A stretch of 64,000 nt of DNA. Source: Caballeronia mineralivorans PML1(12). GTDB taxonomy: Bacteria; Pseudomonadota; Gammaproteobacteria; Burkholderiales; Burkholderiaceae. Shown here piece by piece: positions 44,083 to 52,675 of the stretch. A model generated the notes under the pieces. The model had not been told where the DNA came from. It ran no database searches and was given only the letters and a program-made list of their open reading frames with translations. Position 1 is the first letter of the stretch. Each line of letters starts with the position of its first letter. The position numbers and the translations under genes were made by a program. The stretch is taken from positions 1-64,000 of the forward strand of contig NZ_AEJF01000123.1 of NCBI RefSeq assembly GCF_001028175.1. Reading direction: 5' to 3'.

Positions 44083-45336
44083 ATGTATAGTTTAGACGCG
44101 AGTCGCGAGCGGCGCCTTCTCTGGCTGCTAGCGCTCACACAGTTCACGATCATCATGGACTTCATGATCATGATGCCGCTCGGTCCGCAGATCATGCGGA
44201 GCTTCCAGATATCACCGGCCGCGTTCGCCACAGCGGTTTCAGTCTACTCGTGGTGCGCAGGTCTCTCGGGCCTGTTCGCCGCCACTTATATCGACCGATT
44301 CGATCGCCGCCGTCTTCTGTTAGCGGTGTACGCGCTGTTCGCGCTGTCGAACCTGGCGTGCGCCTGCGCCGCCAGTTTTCCCATGCTGCTGATCGCGCGC
44401 GCTTTTGCAGGCATCACCGGAGGCGTGCTGGGGTCGGTCATCATGGCGATCGTCGCCGATGTCATTCCTGCCTCCCGGCGCGGCGCAGCGACCGGTACGA
44501 TCATGACGGCCTTTTCGCTGGCGGCAGTCGCGGGCGTGCCGGCCGGCGTTCTGTTGGGCGCGCATTTCGGATGGTTTGCGCCGTTCATCTTGCTGACGGC
44601 ATTGTCGGTTCTGATCTGGCTGGGCGGAATGCGCATCGTGCCTTCGTTAGCCGAGCACCTGAACCGCAAGCAACCCGCTTTAAGCAGCGTGCTGCCCGCA
44701 CTTTGGCGGCTGGTATCGAACCCCCGCTATCTCAACGCGTTTGCACTCACCTTCATTGTGATGGCTTCTCAGATGCTGGTGATCCCGTTCATCTCGCCCA
44801 TGCTCGTAGCCAACCACGGCGTGGCGCCCGCACAGTTGTCATGGCTTTATATGGCGGGCGGCGCCGCGACGTTCTTCACATCGCGGCTCGTCGGCCGACT
44901 CTCCGACCGCTACGGCAGCCGCCGGATGTTCCGGCTAATGGTGGTCCTGTCCTTGCTGCCCGTGTTGTTCATGACTCACCTGCCGGGCTTGCCGTTTTTC
45001 GCAATGGTGTTGCTTTTCCCCGTGTTCATGGTGATCGTATCCGGACGCATGGTGCCGATGCAGGCGTTGCTGACGACCGTTCCTGAGCCGGCCCACCGCG
45101 GCGCTTTCCTTAGCACGAACAGCGCGCTGCAAGCACTCGGAGCGGGCTGCGGGGCATGGCTGGGCGGACTGTGGCTGTCGATCAGCCCGAATGGGACTAT
45201 TGAAGGTTATGGTCTCAACGGATGGCTTGCCGCCGGGCTCGTATCGTTTGCCGCGATCTGGGTCGGCCGCGTGAAAGCGGCGTCAGAGAGAACCGTCATG
45301 CCTACGGTTGCCGGCGAACCGCTGGGCGAAGCGTAA
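44083..45336 (+). CDS. MFS transporter
   Basis: The 417-residue inner-membrane protein is an MFS transporter with about twelve helices. Landmarks are LTQFTIIMDFMIMMPLGPQIMRSF, the AATYIDRFDRRRLLL loop and GGVLGSVIMAIVADVIPASRRGAATGTIM. It resembles the drug:H+ antiporter DHA1 group. It starts 52 bases after the ferric reductase gene, with AGGATGG upstream, and may belong to the same transcription unit, which would hint at siderophore or metal export. The substrate is not predictable. Confidence 0.85.
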   Translation: MYSLDASRERRLLWLLALTQFTIIMDFMIMMPLGPQIMRSFQISPAAFATAVSVYSWCAGLSGLFAATYIDRFDRRRLLLAVYALFALSNLACACAASFPMLLIARAFAGITGGVLGSVIMAIVADVIPASRRGAATGTIMTAFSLAAVAGVPAGVLLGAHFGWFAPFILLTALSVLIWLGGMRIVPSLAEHLNRKQPALSSVLPALWRLVSNPRYLNAFALTFIVMASQMLVIPFISPMLVANHGVAPAQLSWLYMAGGAATFFTSRLVGRLSDRYGSRRMFRLMVVLSLLPVLFMTHLPGLPFFAMVLLFPVFMVIVSGRMVPMQALLTTVPEPAHRGAFLSTNSALQALGAGCGAWLGGLWLSISPNGTIEGYGLNGWLAAGLVSFAAIWVGRVKAASERTVMPTVAGEPLGEA

Positions 45337-45401
45337 CCAGTACGTCGATAAAGACAAACCCTGAGCGAATACGCCGACCTCCGGAACATGCAGTCAAACA
45401 C

Positions 45402-45430
45402 TTGCATTTTTGAATATCACTGTCTAATAT
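45402..45430 (+). promoter_or_regulatory. sigma70 promoter of the SRPBCC-ArsR operon
   Basis: -35 TTGCAT (45402-45407), 17-base spacer, -10 TAATAT (45425-45430). The direct repeat ATGCAGTCA occurs at 45388 and 45429, on either side of the promoter, and is a possible operator for the ArsR protein encoded downstream. Confidence 0.6.
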
Positions 45431-45448
45431 GCAGTCAGGAGGCTGCAT

Positions 45449-45910
45449 ATGACATCGTCTACCGATCGTATCGAAAGGGAAATCCTGCTCAAGGCGCCGC
45501 GTTCGCGAGTATGGCGCGCGTTGTCAAATGCCGAAGAGTTCGGCAACTGGTTTGGCATGGATTTAAAGGGCAAGACCTTCGAAGCGGGTAAGACTGTGCA
45601 CGCACGGATCACCTACCCCGGATATGAACATCTCGTCTGCGAGATGGTGATCGAACGCATCGAGCCGGAGAAGCTGTTGTCCTGGCGCTGGCATCCGGGC
45701 GCTATTGATCCGGCCTTCGACTATTCCGGAGAAACCCGCACGCTGGTCGTATTCGAGCTTGAAGAAGTCGACTCGGGTACCTTGGTGCGTCTCGTCGAAA
45801 CCGGCTTTGACGATCTCCCGCCGGCGCGCCGCCTGGACGCGTTTCGCCTGAACAGCGGGGGTTGGGAAACGCAGATGGAAAACATCGAGAAACATGTCGC
45901 GACAGGCTAA
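45449..45910 (+). CDS. SRPBCC/AHSA1-family protein
   Basis: The 153-residue protein belongs to the activator-of-Hsp90-homologue part of the SRPBCC ligand-binding fold (IEREILLKAPRSRVWRALSNAEEFGNWFGMDLKGKTFEAG, RIEPEKLLSWRWHP, TLVVFELEEVDSGTLVRLVETGFD). Members bind hydrophobic ligands in a helix-grip cavity; the ligand is unknown. It is typically paired with an ArsR repressor, as here, where the genes overlap by 17 bases. AGGAGG lies eight bases before the ATG. Confidence 0.9.
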   Translation: MTSSTDRIEREILLKAPRSRVWRALSNAEEFGNWFGMDLKGKTFEAGKTVHARITYPGYEHLVCEMVIERIEPEKLLSWRWHPGAIDPAFDYSGETRTLVVFELEEVDSGTLVRLVETGFDDLPPARRLDAFRLNSGGWETQMENIEKHVATG

Positions 45911-46259
45911 GACATCTTCTAACAAAGCGTTGCTCAAGAGTATGGCACAACGAAACGCTGCGGCTGTTTTCGCCGCGCTGGGCGATGAGACGCGCCTGCG
46001 TCTCATCGCTGTCCTGTGTGCCGGAAGCGCGATGTCGATCGCGCAGCTCACGGCCGGCACGGACATCACACGGCAATCGGTTACGCAGCATCTGCAGGTG
46101 TTGGCAAACGCGGGTCTGGTACGCGACGTCAAAGTCGGGCGCGAACGCCTGTGGGAATTCGAACCGACGCATATGGAAGCTGCCCGGCGGTCCCTTGAAA
46201 TGATCGCGCAGCAGTGGGATCACGCGCTGATGAAACTAAAGCTGGCTGTAGAGGATTGA
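45894..46259 (+). CDS. ArsR-family winged-helix repressor
   Basis: The 121-residue regulator has an ArsR DNA-binding domain (AAVFAALGDETRLRLIAVLCAG, TDITRQSVTQHLQVLANAGLVRDVKVGRERLWEFEP). No Cys-rich metal site (such as CVC) is seen, in line with the non-metal ArsR proteins that accompany SRPBCC proteins. The ATG at 45894 overlaps the upstream gene; a start at 45942 would also keep the domain. It probably represses its own operon through the repeats at the promoter. Confidence 0.9.
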   Translation: MSRQAKTSSNKALLKSMAQRNAAAVFAALGDETRLRLIAVLCAGSAMSIAQLTAGTDITRQSVTQHLQVLANAGLVRDVKVGRERLWEFEPTHMEAARRSLEMIAQQWDHALMKLKLAVED

Positions 46260-46729
46260 TTGCAACGTGATCCCGGGGCCTATAGCACGCTGTAGCTTAA
46301 GAGCAAGATGACCATCGTGCCAAATCGCCTAAGTCCCGCTAGGCAAAATCGCGAAACGGCACTATTTAAAATCGCTTCGCCTAAGCGTTGCATAACCGCC
46401 GGCTAACCGGTAATCTTGCACCCTTAGCAAGCGACTCCACTGAATCCGTTTTCCATGACGAACCCTGCGCACCTTTGCCTTGCCAATATCGAGTTCGACT
46501 CGAAGGCTAGCCATGCGCGCGTGGACCGCTTCTCTGTTTCTCCACCTGTCGTTTCTCCCCCGAACCTCGTTCCGGCTGGCGTAGCACCGCCGCCGCGTAC
46601 GGGCGTTTCTGGCTGATTTCCAGCCCCCTTTAAGTCTTCGGCTACCGGCCTGACCGCAGCACCTTTTGGTGCTTAGCGGCTTGACCGCGCTTGGCCCAAG
46701 TCCTCTATTCCCACGACAGGTGAATACTC
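46260..46729. other. intergenic region before the EamA gene
   Basis: A 470-base gap. It contains a 53-codon proline-rich reading frame (46455-46616, MTNPAHLCLANIEFDSK..., with SPPVVSPP and APPPR) that has no ribosome site, and a small hairpin GCACC-TTTT-GGTGC near 46660. These may form a leader for the EamA gene, but evidence is thin. Nothing else is recognised. Confidence 0.3.
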
Positions 46730-47599
46730 ATGGCTTTTGTAAAAACCGCCGTCGCCGCTTATGGTTCGACGGCGCTCTTTGTCCTGCTGTGGAGCAGCGG
46801 CGCGATCGTTTCAAAACTCGGACTCGATCACGCCCCAGCCTTCGTTTTCCTCGTCCTGCGTTTCGCCCTGGCGTCGAGCGTCCTCGCGATGCTTGGCGTA
46901 TGGCGCGGGCGCTGGTTACCTGCGCCGGGAACCCGCTTGCAAGTCGCAATCACGGGGGCTTTGCTCACCGGCGGTTACCCGATCTGTTATCTGCTTGCGC
47001 TCGATCGTGGATTGACGCCCGGCATTCTCACAACCGTTCTTGGCGTCCAGCCGATTCTCACGCTTGTGCTCCTGGAGCGGCGCTTGACCGCGGCGCGCTT
47101 TGGCGGCCTGTTGCTTGCCTTGGGTGGTTTGTCCCTCGTCGTTTTCACAGCCGGCGACGCTGAGCGTTTTCCGCTAGCGGGGGTATTTCTCGCGTCGGCC
47201 TCCCTCGCGTGCATGACGTTCGGTGCAATCCTGCAGAAACGCCTGAAGCAGCAACCTGCCGATGTCCTGCCGCTTCAGAATGTGGTCGGCCTTACGCTGT
47301 CCATGTTGTTCGTGCCATTCGAACCCATGACGTTCGTACCCAGCGCAGATTTTCTGGTAGCGCTGCTGTGGCTGGGCATCGTGATATCGGTTGTCGCCCA
47401 GTTGTTGTTTTACCGGCTGATGCAGGCGGGTAATCTGGTCAACGTGACGAGCCTTTTTTATCTCGTGCCTGTGGTCACCGCGATCATGGATTTTCTGGTC
47501 CTCGGCAATCGCCTTGCGCCTCTTGGTGTAGCAGGAATGGCTTCGATCCTGGCTGGCCTCGTTCTAGCATTTCGCGCCGCGCCTGTGCGGGTACGCTGA
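46730..47599 (+). CDS. EamA/DMT-family transporter
   Basis: The 289-residue inner-membrane protein has ten hydrophobic helices arranged as two EamA repeats (ALFVLLWSSGAIVSKLGLDHAPAFVFLVLRFALAS in the first, ASLACMTFGAILQKRLKQQPADVLPLQNVVGL starting the second). DMT transporters of this size export amino acids, metabolites or drugs. The C-terminal PVVTAIMDFLVLGNRLAPLGVAGMASILAGL motif is typical. AGGTG precedes the ATG. It is transcribed alone. Confidence 0.88.
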   Translation: MAFVKTAVAAYGSTALFVLLWSSGAIVSKLGLDHAPAFVFLVLRFALASSVLAMLGVWRGRWLPAPGTRLQVAITGALLTGGYPICYLLALDRGLTPGILTTVLGVQPILTLVLLERRLTAARFGGLLLALGGLSLVVFTAGDAERFPLAGVFLASASLACMTFGAILQKRLKQQPADVLPLQNVVGLTLSMLFVPFEPMTFVPSADFLVALLWLGIVISVVAQLLFYRLMQAGNLVNVTSLFYLVPVVTAIMDFLVLGNRLAPLGVAGMASILAGLVLAFRAAPVRVR

Positions 47600-47668
47600 T
47601 AGCCTGATAGCCGACTAGGGCGCCCGTTTCTATCAAACGGGCGTCCGAGCGGTGCTTTGCAGAATACT

Positions 47669-47698
47669 TAGCAGCTTAACTTGCAAGTTAAGCTGCTA
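47669..47698. promoter_or_regulatory. 30-bp perfect palindrome, MarR operator
   Basis: The half TAGCAGCTTAACTTG is followed directly by its exact complement, giving a 30-base palindrome that ends 17 bases before the MarR-family ATG. It contains AACTTGCAAGTT at its centre. Position and symmetry point to autoregulation by the adjacent MarR protein. Confidence 0.75.
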
Positions 47699-47715
47699 TT
47701 CTCTATCCTGAACCA

Positions 47716-48159
47716 ATGCAACGAAAACGACCGAACGTACTCGAAACTGCCGCAGAGGACTTGAGGCTGGCCATGGCCGTGCTGACGCGCCGCCTGCGCG
47801 CCGAGTCGAACAAGCATGAACTCTCGTGGTCGCAATTGGCCGTGACCGCGCGCCTGGAAATGGCCGGCCCTTCCACCACAGCAGAACTGGCGCGTGCCGA
47901 AGCGGTTAAACCGCAGTCGATGGGCGCTACTCTCGGCGTTCTGGAAGAAGCCGGGTTAGTAGAGCGATCAGCGGACTCCACCGACGGGCGTCGTGTGATT
48001 TTTACATTGACCGAGGAGGGCCGGAAAACGCGGGCGGAAGCAAGCGCAGCCAAACGGAAATGGCTCGCCGAGACGCTGAAGGACCTGGACCTCGACGAGC
48101 AGCACACCATGCTTGCCGCGATCAAGATCATCAAACGCCTGGCTGCGTCGCACGAGTAA
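47716..48159 (+). CDS. MarR-family transcriptional regulator
   Basis: The 147-residue protein has the MarR winged helix: LSWSQLAVTARLEMAGPSTTAELARAEAVKPQSMGATLGVLEEAGLVERSADSTDGRRVIFTLTEEG, with the D-x-R wing motif in DSTDGRR. It should bind the palindrome directly upstream as a dimer and respond to a small molecule. It forms an operon with the YbhB-like gene 25 bases downstream. The ligand is unknown. Confidence 0.9.
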   Translation: MQRKRPNVLETAAEDLRLAMAVLTRRLRAESNKHELSWSQLAVTARLEMAGPSTTAELARAEAVKPQSMGATLGVLEEAGLVERSADSTDGRRVIFTLTEEGRKTRAEASAAKRKWLAETLKDLDLDEQHTMLAAIKIIKRLAASHE

Positions 48160-48184
48160 ACGCGGCAACTTTGGAGAATCAAGC

Positions 48185-48754
48185 GTGATTGCAGGTCTAC
48201 TCGGTCGGCTCTTGCGAGGCGTTCGCGCCGGTGAAGAAAAACTGCTGTGGAAGCATCCGGACATTAGAAACGTGCCGGACACGCTCACGCTTTCAAGCAG
48301 CGCGTTTCAGGACGGTGGTGTCATGCCGGTGCTGTGTGCCGCACGACGTATTGGCGGAGAAGATCAGTCGCCTCCGCTAATATGGTCCAGCGTTCCTCCC
48401 AATACGGTCGAACTCGTGGTCGTCATGGAAGATCCGGATGCGCCGCTGCCGGTGCCTTCCGTCCATCTTCTGGCTGCGGGAATTTCGCCGCAGGGTTCGG
48501 CGATGGCGCCAGGCACCTTGAGCGATCCGCTGTCGCCGGAGATATGTTTCGGCAAATGGTGGACCGGCAAGGCGATTTATCGCGGACCCATGCCGCCTCC
48601 GTTGCACGGACCGCATCGATACGTGTTCCAGCTGTTCGCCCTCGGTCAAGCACTTGGCATGCAACCCGGCTTCGACAAACAAACCCTGCTTCGCGCAATG
48701 ACCGGCAAGATACTCGCCCGCGGCCTCCTAACCGGAACCTTCGAGCGAAAGTGA
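48185..48754 (+). CDS. YbhB/YbcL (PEBP) family protein
   Basis: The 189-residue protein belongs to the phosphatidylethanolamine-binding protein fold. It has the central DPDAP motif (VVMEDPDAPLPVPSVHLLAAGI), GGEDQSPPLIWSSVPPNT, and the C-terminal YRGPMPPPLHGPHRYVFQLFAL. The HLLA segment stands where family members have HW. The function of bacterial members is unclear. GTG at 48185 follows GGAG at eight bases; longer frames overlap the MarR gene. No signal peptide is visible. Confidence 0.85.
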   Translation: MIAGLLGRLLRGVRAGEEKLLWKHPDIRNVPDTLTLSSSAFQDGGVMPVLCAARRIGGEDQSPPLIWSSVPPNTVELVVVMEDPDAPLPVPSVHLLAAGISPQGSAMAPGTLSDPLSPEICFGKWWTGKAIYRGPMPPPLHGPHRYVFQLFALGQALGMQPGFDKQTLLRAMTGKILARGLLTGTFERK

Positions 48755-48785
48755 TAGTGCGCGCCTTTGATGATGGTTTCTCACT

Positions 48786-48817
48786 AACATCGCCGCACTC
48801 CTCAGCGCGGCGATGTT
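48786..48817. terminator. bidirectional terminator hairpin
   Basis: AACATCGCCGC and its exact complement (arms 48786-48796 and 48807-48817, 10-base loop) form an 11-base-pair stem between the convergent YbhB-like and RidA genes. Confidence 0.65.
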
Positions 48818-48820
48818 CCG

Positions 48821-49228
48821 TTACGACTTCACTGCTATCACATCGACCTCGACCAGCCACTCAGGCCGTGCCAACGCCGTCACAGTGAGGCCGGTCGACA
48901 CCGCGTGCACGCCCTTCAACCAGCGCCCGATCACGCAATACACCGCCTCACGATAACGCACGTCAGTCAGATAGATCGTTACCTTGCAAATGTCTTCGAG
49001 CTTGCTGCCGGCTTCTTCCAGCAGCATTTTCACGTTGGCCATCGCCTTCTCGGCCTGCGCAGCGGCGTCGCCGATACCGACCGATTCGTACGTGTCGATG
49101 TCCTGCCCAATCTGACCTCGTAGGAAAATCATGTTCCCCGCGACGACCGCTTGCGCGAGATCGTTATCGAGCGATTGCTCGGGGTAGGTTATTTTCGTGT
49201 TGAACGGACGAATGCGAGTGTGTTCCAT
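48821..49228 (-). CDS. RidA-family protein
   Basis: The 135-residue protein is of the RidA/YjgF/Rid family, which hydrolyses reactive enamine/imine intermediates or acts on related amino compounds. Landmarks are LAQAVVAGNMIFLRGQIGQD, AMANVKMLLEEAGSKLEDICKVTIYLTD and the C-terminal LARPEWLVEVDVIAVKS. The C-terminal Arg-x-Glu/W region differs from canonical RidA (RPEWLVE in place of the usual P-x-VE), so the active site should be checked before assigning imine hydrolase activity. It lies downstream of a ureohydrolase gene on the same strand. Confidence 0.88.
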   Translation of the reverse strand: MEHTRIRPFNTKITYPEQSLDNDLAQAVVAGNMIFLRGQIGQDIDTYESVGIGDAAAQAEKAMANVKMLLEEAGSKLEDICKVTIYLTDVRYREAVYCVIGRWLKGVHAVSTGLTVTALARPEWLVEVDVIAVKS

Positions 49229-49339
49229 AAGTGTTGTGCAAGGTAAGTTCAATGCTTAGGGAGGCGCGATAAAAAGTGCCGCGTGCCGTATTGCCTGCTG
49301 ATCTGGTTGATCCGGATCATGAGCGAAACTGCGCTGCGT

Positions 49340-50305
49340 TCAGCGGCGGTTATCGAAATAACCTGCGCGGATCGCGCTCCCGATCAGGTTGAGAATCAGG
49401 CGGCCCGCCGTGATGCACGAGATCTGGTTGACGTCTTTCTCAGGCTGAATCTCGACGATATCCATGCCCACCACCCGTCCCTTTTTCACGAGACCGTGAA
49501 TCAGCTTGCGTGCTTGCAGGAAGGTCACGCCACCCGGCGCCGGTCCCGCAACGGCCGGCATGACGGACGGATCGAGGCCATCGGCGTCGATGGTCAGATA
49601 GTAGTTACCGCCGTCAGGAATGCGAGCGAGAACGGCATCCATACCGACGTCGTGAAGCTCGTATGCGGTAATCAGCTCTGAGCCGTAGGCCTTGGCTGCG
49701 CGCAATTCTTCCGGCCGGCCGCTACCCTGAGCACGCAACCCGATCTGCACGATCTTCGCAACGTGCTTCATCTCCGAGGCCCGACGGATTGGGCTGGAGA
49801 GGCCGTCACGCACGCCGTTCACTTCGTCGCGCCAGTCCAGGTGCGCATCGACGTGAACGAGCGTGATCGGGCCGAGGCTGTCGAAGGCACGCAGCACGGG
49901 CGTCGTAATGCCGTGGTCGCCACCCATCACGATCGGCAATGCGCCAGCCGCGAGAAGCTTTCGCACCACCGTTTCCACGCGCTCATAGTGGCTGCCGGGG
50001 GCAGCCAGGTCCGCGATCACATCGCCGCAATCGACGAAGCGGATATCGTCGCGTTCCTGCAAAAGCGGACCATCAATATCGAAATCATAGTGACCGGGCG
50101 AGCGGACCACGCGATCGGTCGCCTGACGGATCGCCGTGGGTGCGTTGGTCTGGTCGTTGGTAAAATCCGCGGCGGAATACGCGGAGCCGTAAGGCATGCC
50201 GAGCACCGCGATGTCGGCATCGAGGTTGTCGAGGTCCATCGCAAGATCGGAGTACAGCAGCGTCTTGTGTCCGGTTTTCGGCGGAACGGTAAGCGGTTTT
50301 GTCAT
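49340..50305 (-). CDS. arginase/agmatinase family ureohydrolase
   Basis: The 321-residue enzyme has the complete binuclear metal site of the family: His131 (GGDHGIT), DAHLDWRD with Asp153, His155 and Asp157, and Asp240/Asp242 in IDADGLDP. It should hydrolyse a guanidino compound (agmatine, guanidinobutyrate, guanidinopropionate or similar) to urea and an amine. Its neighbours, an amino-acid ABC importer and a RidA protein, suggest catabolism of an imported guanidino compound. AAAGGA precedes the ATG at 50305. The exact substrate cannot be read. Confidence 0.88.
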   Translation of the reverse strand: MTKPLTVPPKTGHKTLLYSDLAMDLDNLDADIAVLGMPYGSAYSAADFTNDQTNAPTAIRQATDRVVRSPGHYDFDIDGPLLQERDDIRFVDCGDVIADLAAPGSHYERVETVVRKLLAAGALPIVMGGDHGITTPVLRAFDSLGPITLVHVDAHLDWRDEVNGVRDGLSSPIRRASEMKHVAKIVQIGLRAQGSGRPEELRAAKAYGSELITAYELHDVGMDAVLARIPDGGNYYLTIDADGLDPSVMPAVAGPAPGGVTFLQARKLIHGLVKKGRVVGMDIVEIQPEKDVNQISCITAGRLILNLIGSAIRAGYFDNRR

Positions 50306-50355
50306 GATTAGGTATCCTTTATTCAAAACGAGTGCATGCGCCGTGACGGCCGGCG

Positions 50356-51018
50356 TCAGACGCGCCGGTAACGGGTTGCGTAACGCTCCGACCACTGCCC
50401 TGCGATGTCGAGCAGCACACTGCAGAGCCAGTAGATCAGCGCGGTAGTACCGAGCACTTCGACATAGGCGAAGGTATCGGCGGTAAGCAGGTTGCTCTGA
50501 TACGTGAGTTCCGTGAGGCTCATGACAGAGAAGATCGACGAGTCCTTGAACATCATGATCGTAAGGCTGGTGGTGGCCGGTGCAAGATAACCAAAGATCT
50601 GCGGCAGCACGACATGACGCTGGACCTGAAGCCCGGTCAGTCCCAGCGACCGCGCGGCCTGGACCTGCCCATGCGCAAGGCTGCCGAACGCAGCGCGCAG
50701 GATTTCGCAGAAGTATCCGCCCGTATAGAAAGCGGTAGCAGCGACGCCGATGGCAAATGCGGGCATGGCAACGCCGATTTTCGGCAAGCCGAAGAAGCTT
50801 AGATAAACGAGGATCAGGAACGGCACATTACGCACGATCTCCACATAAACCAGCGCGCTTGTCCGCAGCACGCGCCACGAGGAAGCGCGAAAATAGGCAG
50901 CAATGGTTCCGAGCACGATGCCAAGCGGAATGCCAAGCACGCAGACTTGCGCCGTTACCTTGAGCCCCTTGAGAAGCGGCAGGATGGACGACTCGACAAT
51001 GCCGAGGTCAATGGACAT
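50356..51018 (-). CDS. amino-acid ABC transporter permease 2
   Basis: The 220-residue permease is of the HisMQ type: LKGLKVTAQVCVLGIPLGIVLG, YVEIVRNVPFLILVYLSFFGLP, and the EAA loop GQVQAARSLGLTGLQVQRHVVLPQIFGYLAPATTSLTIMMFKDSS. It pairs with permease 1, whose 3' end it overlaps by 11 bases. The start is the ATG at 51018. No ATPase gene follows; the next gene is the ureohydrolase. Confidence 0.9.
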   Translation of the reverse strand: MSIDLGIVESSILPLLKGLKVTAQVCVLGIPLGIVLGTIAAYFRASSWRVLRTSALVYVEIVRNVPFLILVYLSFFGLPKIGVAMPAFAIGVAATAFYTGGYFCEILRAAFGSLAHGQVQAARSLGLTGLQVQRHVVLPQIFGYLAPATTSLTIMMFKDSSIFSVMSLTELTYQSNLLTADTFAYVEVLGTTALIYWLCSVLLDIAGQWSERYATRYRRV

Positions 51019-51691
51019 TGGGCAGCACCTTCGCCACGCGGCGCTCGAGCCCACGCGATGCCGACGACGCGAGAAACAGGATCGCAAAGTAGACCACCGC
51101 CGTTGCGGAGAACACCTGCAAGGGCAAATTTGTCTGCAGTGTGGCATCACGCGCGACAGTCGCCAGATCATGTACCGCGATAATCGACATCAGCGAGGAA
51201 GCCTTCAGCAACATCGTGAACTCGTTGGTCAGCGGCGGTATGGAGCGATAGAAAAGCTGCGGAAAAACGATGTAGCGCCACACCTGCACCGGCGGCATGC
51301 CGAGTGCCCGTGCTGCCGGGATCTGCCCGCGGCCGAGCGAGTTCAGCGCGCCGCGCAGGATCTCCGACACATACGCCGCCGTGTTCAGCGCCAGCGCGAG
51401 AATGCCGGCTTGCAGCGGCGAAAGCGGCAAGTTGAGCACGGCAGGCAGGACGTAATACGCGACCAGCATCTGGATCAATGCAGGCGTGCCGCGTATCACG
51501 CTGATATAGACGATCACGACCCCGGCGAGCGTGCGTCCGCCATGCTGGCGCACGAGCAGCAGCAGCGAGCCGATCACGATGCCGAGCACGAACGCCGCCA
51601 CGCTCGCTGCAATTGTGGTGACGGCGCCCTCGGCAACATCGTGAAGGAACGGCCCGAGCGCTGCGAGCTGGCTGCTCAGAGATGCAAACAT
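51008..51691 (-). CDS. amino-acid ABC transporter permease 1
   Basis: The 227-residue HisMQ-type permease has LHDVAEGAVTTIAASVAAFVLGIVIGSLLLLV, YISVIRGTPALIQMLVAYYVLP and the EAA loop GQIPAARALGMPPVQVWRYIVFPQLFYRSIPPLTNEFTMLLKASSL. It lies 13 bases after the binding-protein gene and overlaps permease 2, so the three are one operon for uptake of a polar amino acid or guanidino acid. Confidence 0.9.
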   Translation of the reverse strand: MFASLSSQLAALGPFLHDVAEGAVTTIAASVAAFVLGIVIGSLLLLVRQHGGRTLAGVVIVYISVIRGTPALIQMLVAYYVLPAVLNLPLSPLQAGILALALNTAAYVSEILRGALNSLGRGQIPAARALGMPPVQVWRYIVFPQLFYRSIPPLTNEFTMLLKASSLMSIIAVHDLATVARDATLQTNLPLQVFSATAVVYFAILFLASSASRGLERRVAKVLPNVH

Positions 51692-51704
51692 GCCGCGCCT
51701 CGGC

Positions 51705-52553
51705 TCAGACCGCGCCTTCTGGCAAATAGCCGCTTGTCGGCAGGCTCATCGTGTAACCGAACCATTTCTTCTGCATTTGCGCGAGCTGGCCGTTCTTCGT
51801 CAGTTCCGCAAGCGAAGTATTGATGAACTCGCGAATCTCCTTGTCTTGCGGATTCGCGACCCATGCGAGCATCTTCGGCTCGCCGATCTTGCCGATCACG
51901 CGGAACTGCCCCGGTTCCTTCTTCATCAAAACGGCGACAATGTTCGACGGCATGATTCCCACGTCGAGCGTCTTGTTCGTCAGCGCGACCATCACGTCCG
52001 GATACGCCTGAAATAGCTTGATGTCCGCATAACCCGCGCCCTTCGCTTTCAGTTGCGTGTCGAACGCCTGGGCGATCGGTTGTGACGACGACCCCATCTG
52101 CGTGCCGACTATCTTCCCGGCGACATCGTCGGTCTTGGTGACAGTGGTGTCGCTTGCTCGCACGACGAGTACCGTGTCGACCACACCGACCGGCTCGGAG
52201 AATGCGAAGCGTTTTGCCCGCTCCGGATTGATGCCGACGCTCGTCGCAACAAAGTCGAACTTGTGTGTCATGAGGCCGGGCAGCAGGCCCTGGAACGGCA
52301 GGTTGACCTGATTGAGCGCCACTCCGAGCTTGCTCGCCATGTACTCGAGAATGTCGTGACCGTAGCCCACTACCTTGCCGTTTTCGACGAATTCAAACGG
52401 TTCGTAAGCTGCCTCGGTGCCGACTGTCAGCTTGCCGCGCTGACGGATGTCGGCGAGCGACCCGCCCTCGGCAAACGCGAAAGACGGCATGGCTAGCGCG
52501 AGCGAAACGCCCCCTGCCACGGTGAGAAATTTGCGTCGGTCGAGCGTGATCAT
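51705..52553 (-). CDS. amino-acid ABC substrate-binding protein
   Basis: The 282-residue protein has a signal with a twin-arginine-like start (DRRKFLTVAGGVSLALAMPSFAFA) and a type II periplasmic binding fold (IRQRGKLTVGTEAAYEPFEFVENGKVVGYGHDILEYMASKLG, LMTHKFDFVATSVGINPERAKRFAFSEP). It is the first gene of the leftward operon, divergent from the LysR regulator. The glutamate/lysine-arginine-ornithine-binding group is the closest match in pattern. The ligand is unproven. Confidence 0.9.
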   Translation of the reverse strand: MITLDRRKFLTVAGGVSLALAMPSFAFAEGGSLADIRQRGKLTVGTEAAYEPFEFVENGKVVGYGHDILEYMASKLGVALNQVNLPFQGLLPGLMTHKFDFVATSVGINPERAKRFAFSEPVGVVDTVLVVRASDTTVTKTDDVAGKIVGTQMGSSSQPIAQAFDTQLKAKGAGYADIKLFQAYPDVMVALTNKTLDVGIMPSNIVAVLMKKEPGQFRVIGKIGEPKMLAWVANPQDKEIREFINTSLAELTKNGQLAQMQKKWFGYTMSLPTSGYLPEGAV

Positions 52554-52675
52554 GGAGTTCCCCGGGAACGTTGAGAAGCGTTAGTGGGGGAATGTAGGTA
52601 GTCAAAAAAGTTTTGAAAAACCATTTTTTCGTTGATATGGTTCCGGAAACCGAAACCTTTCTAAAGTGTGCATCG

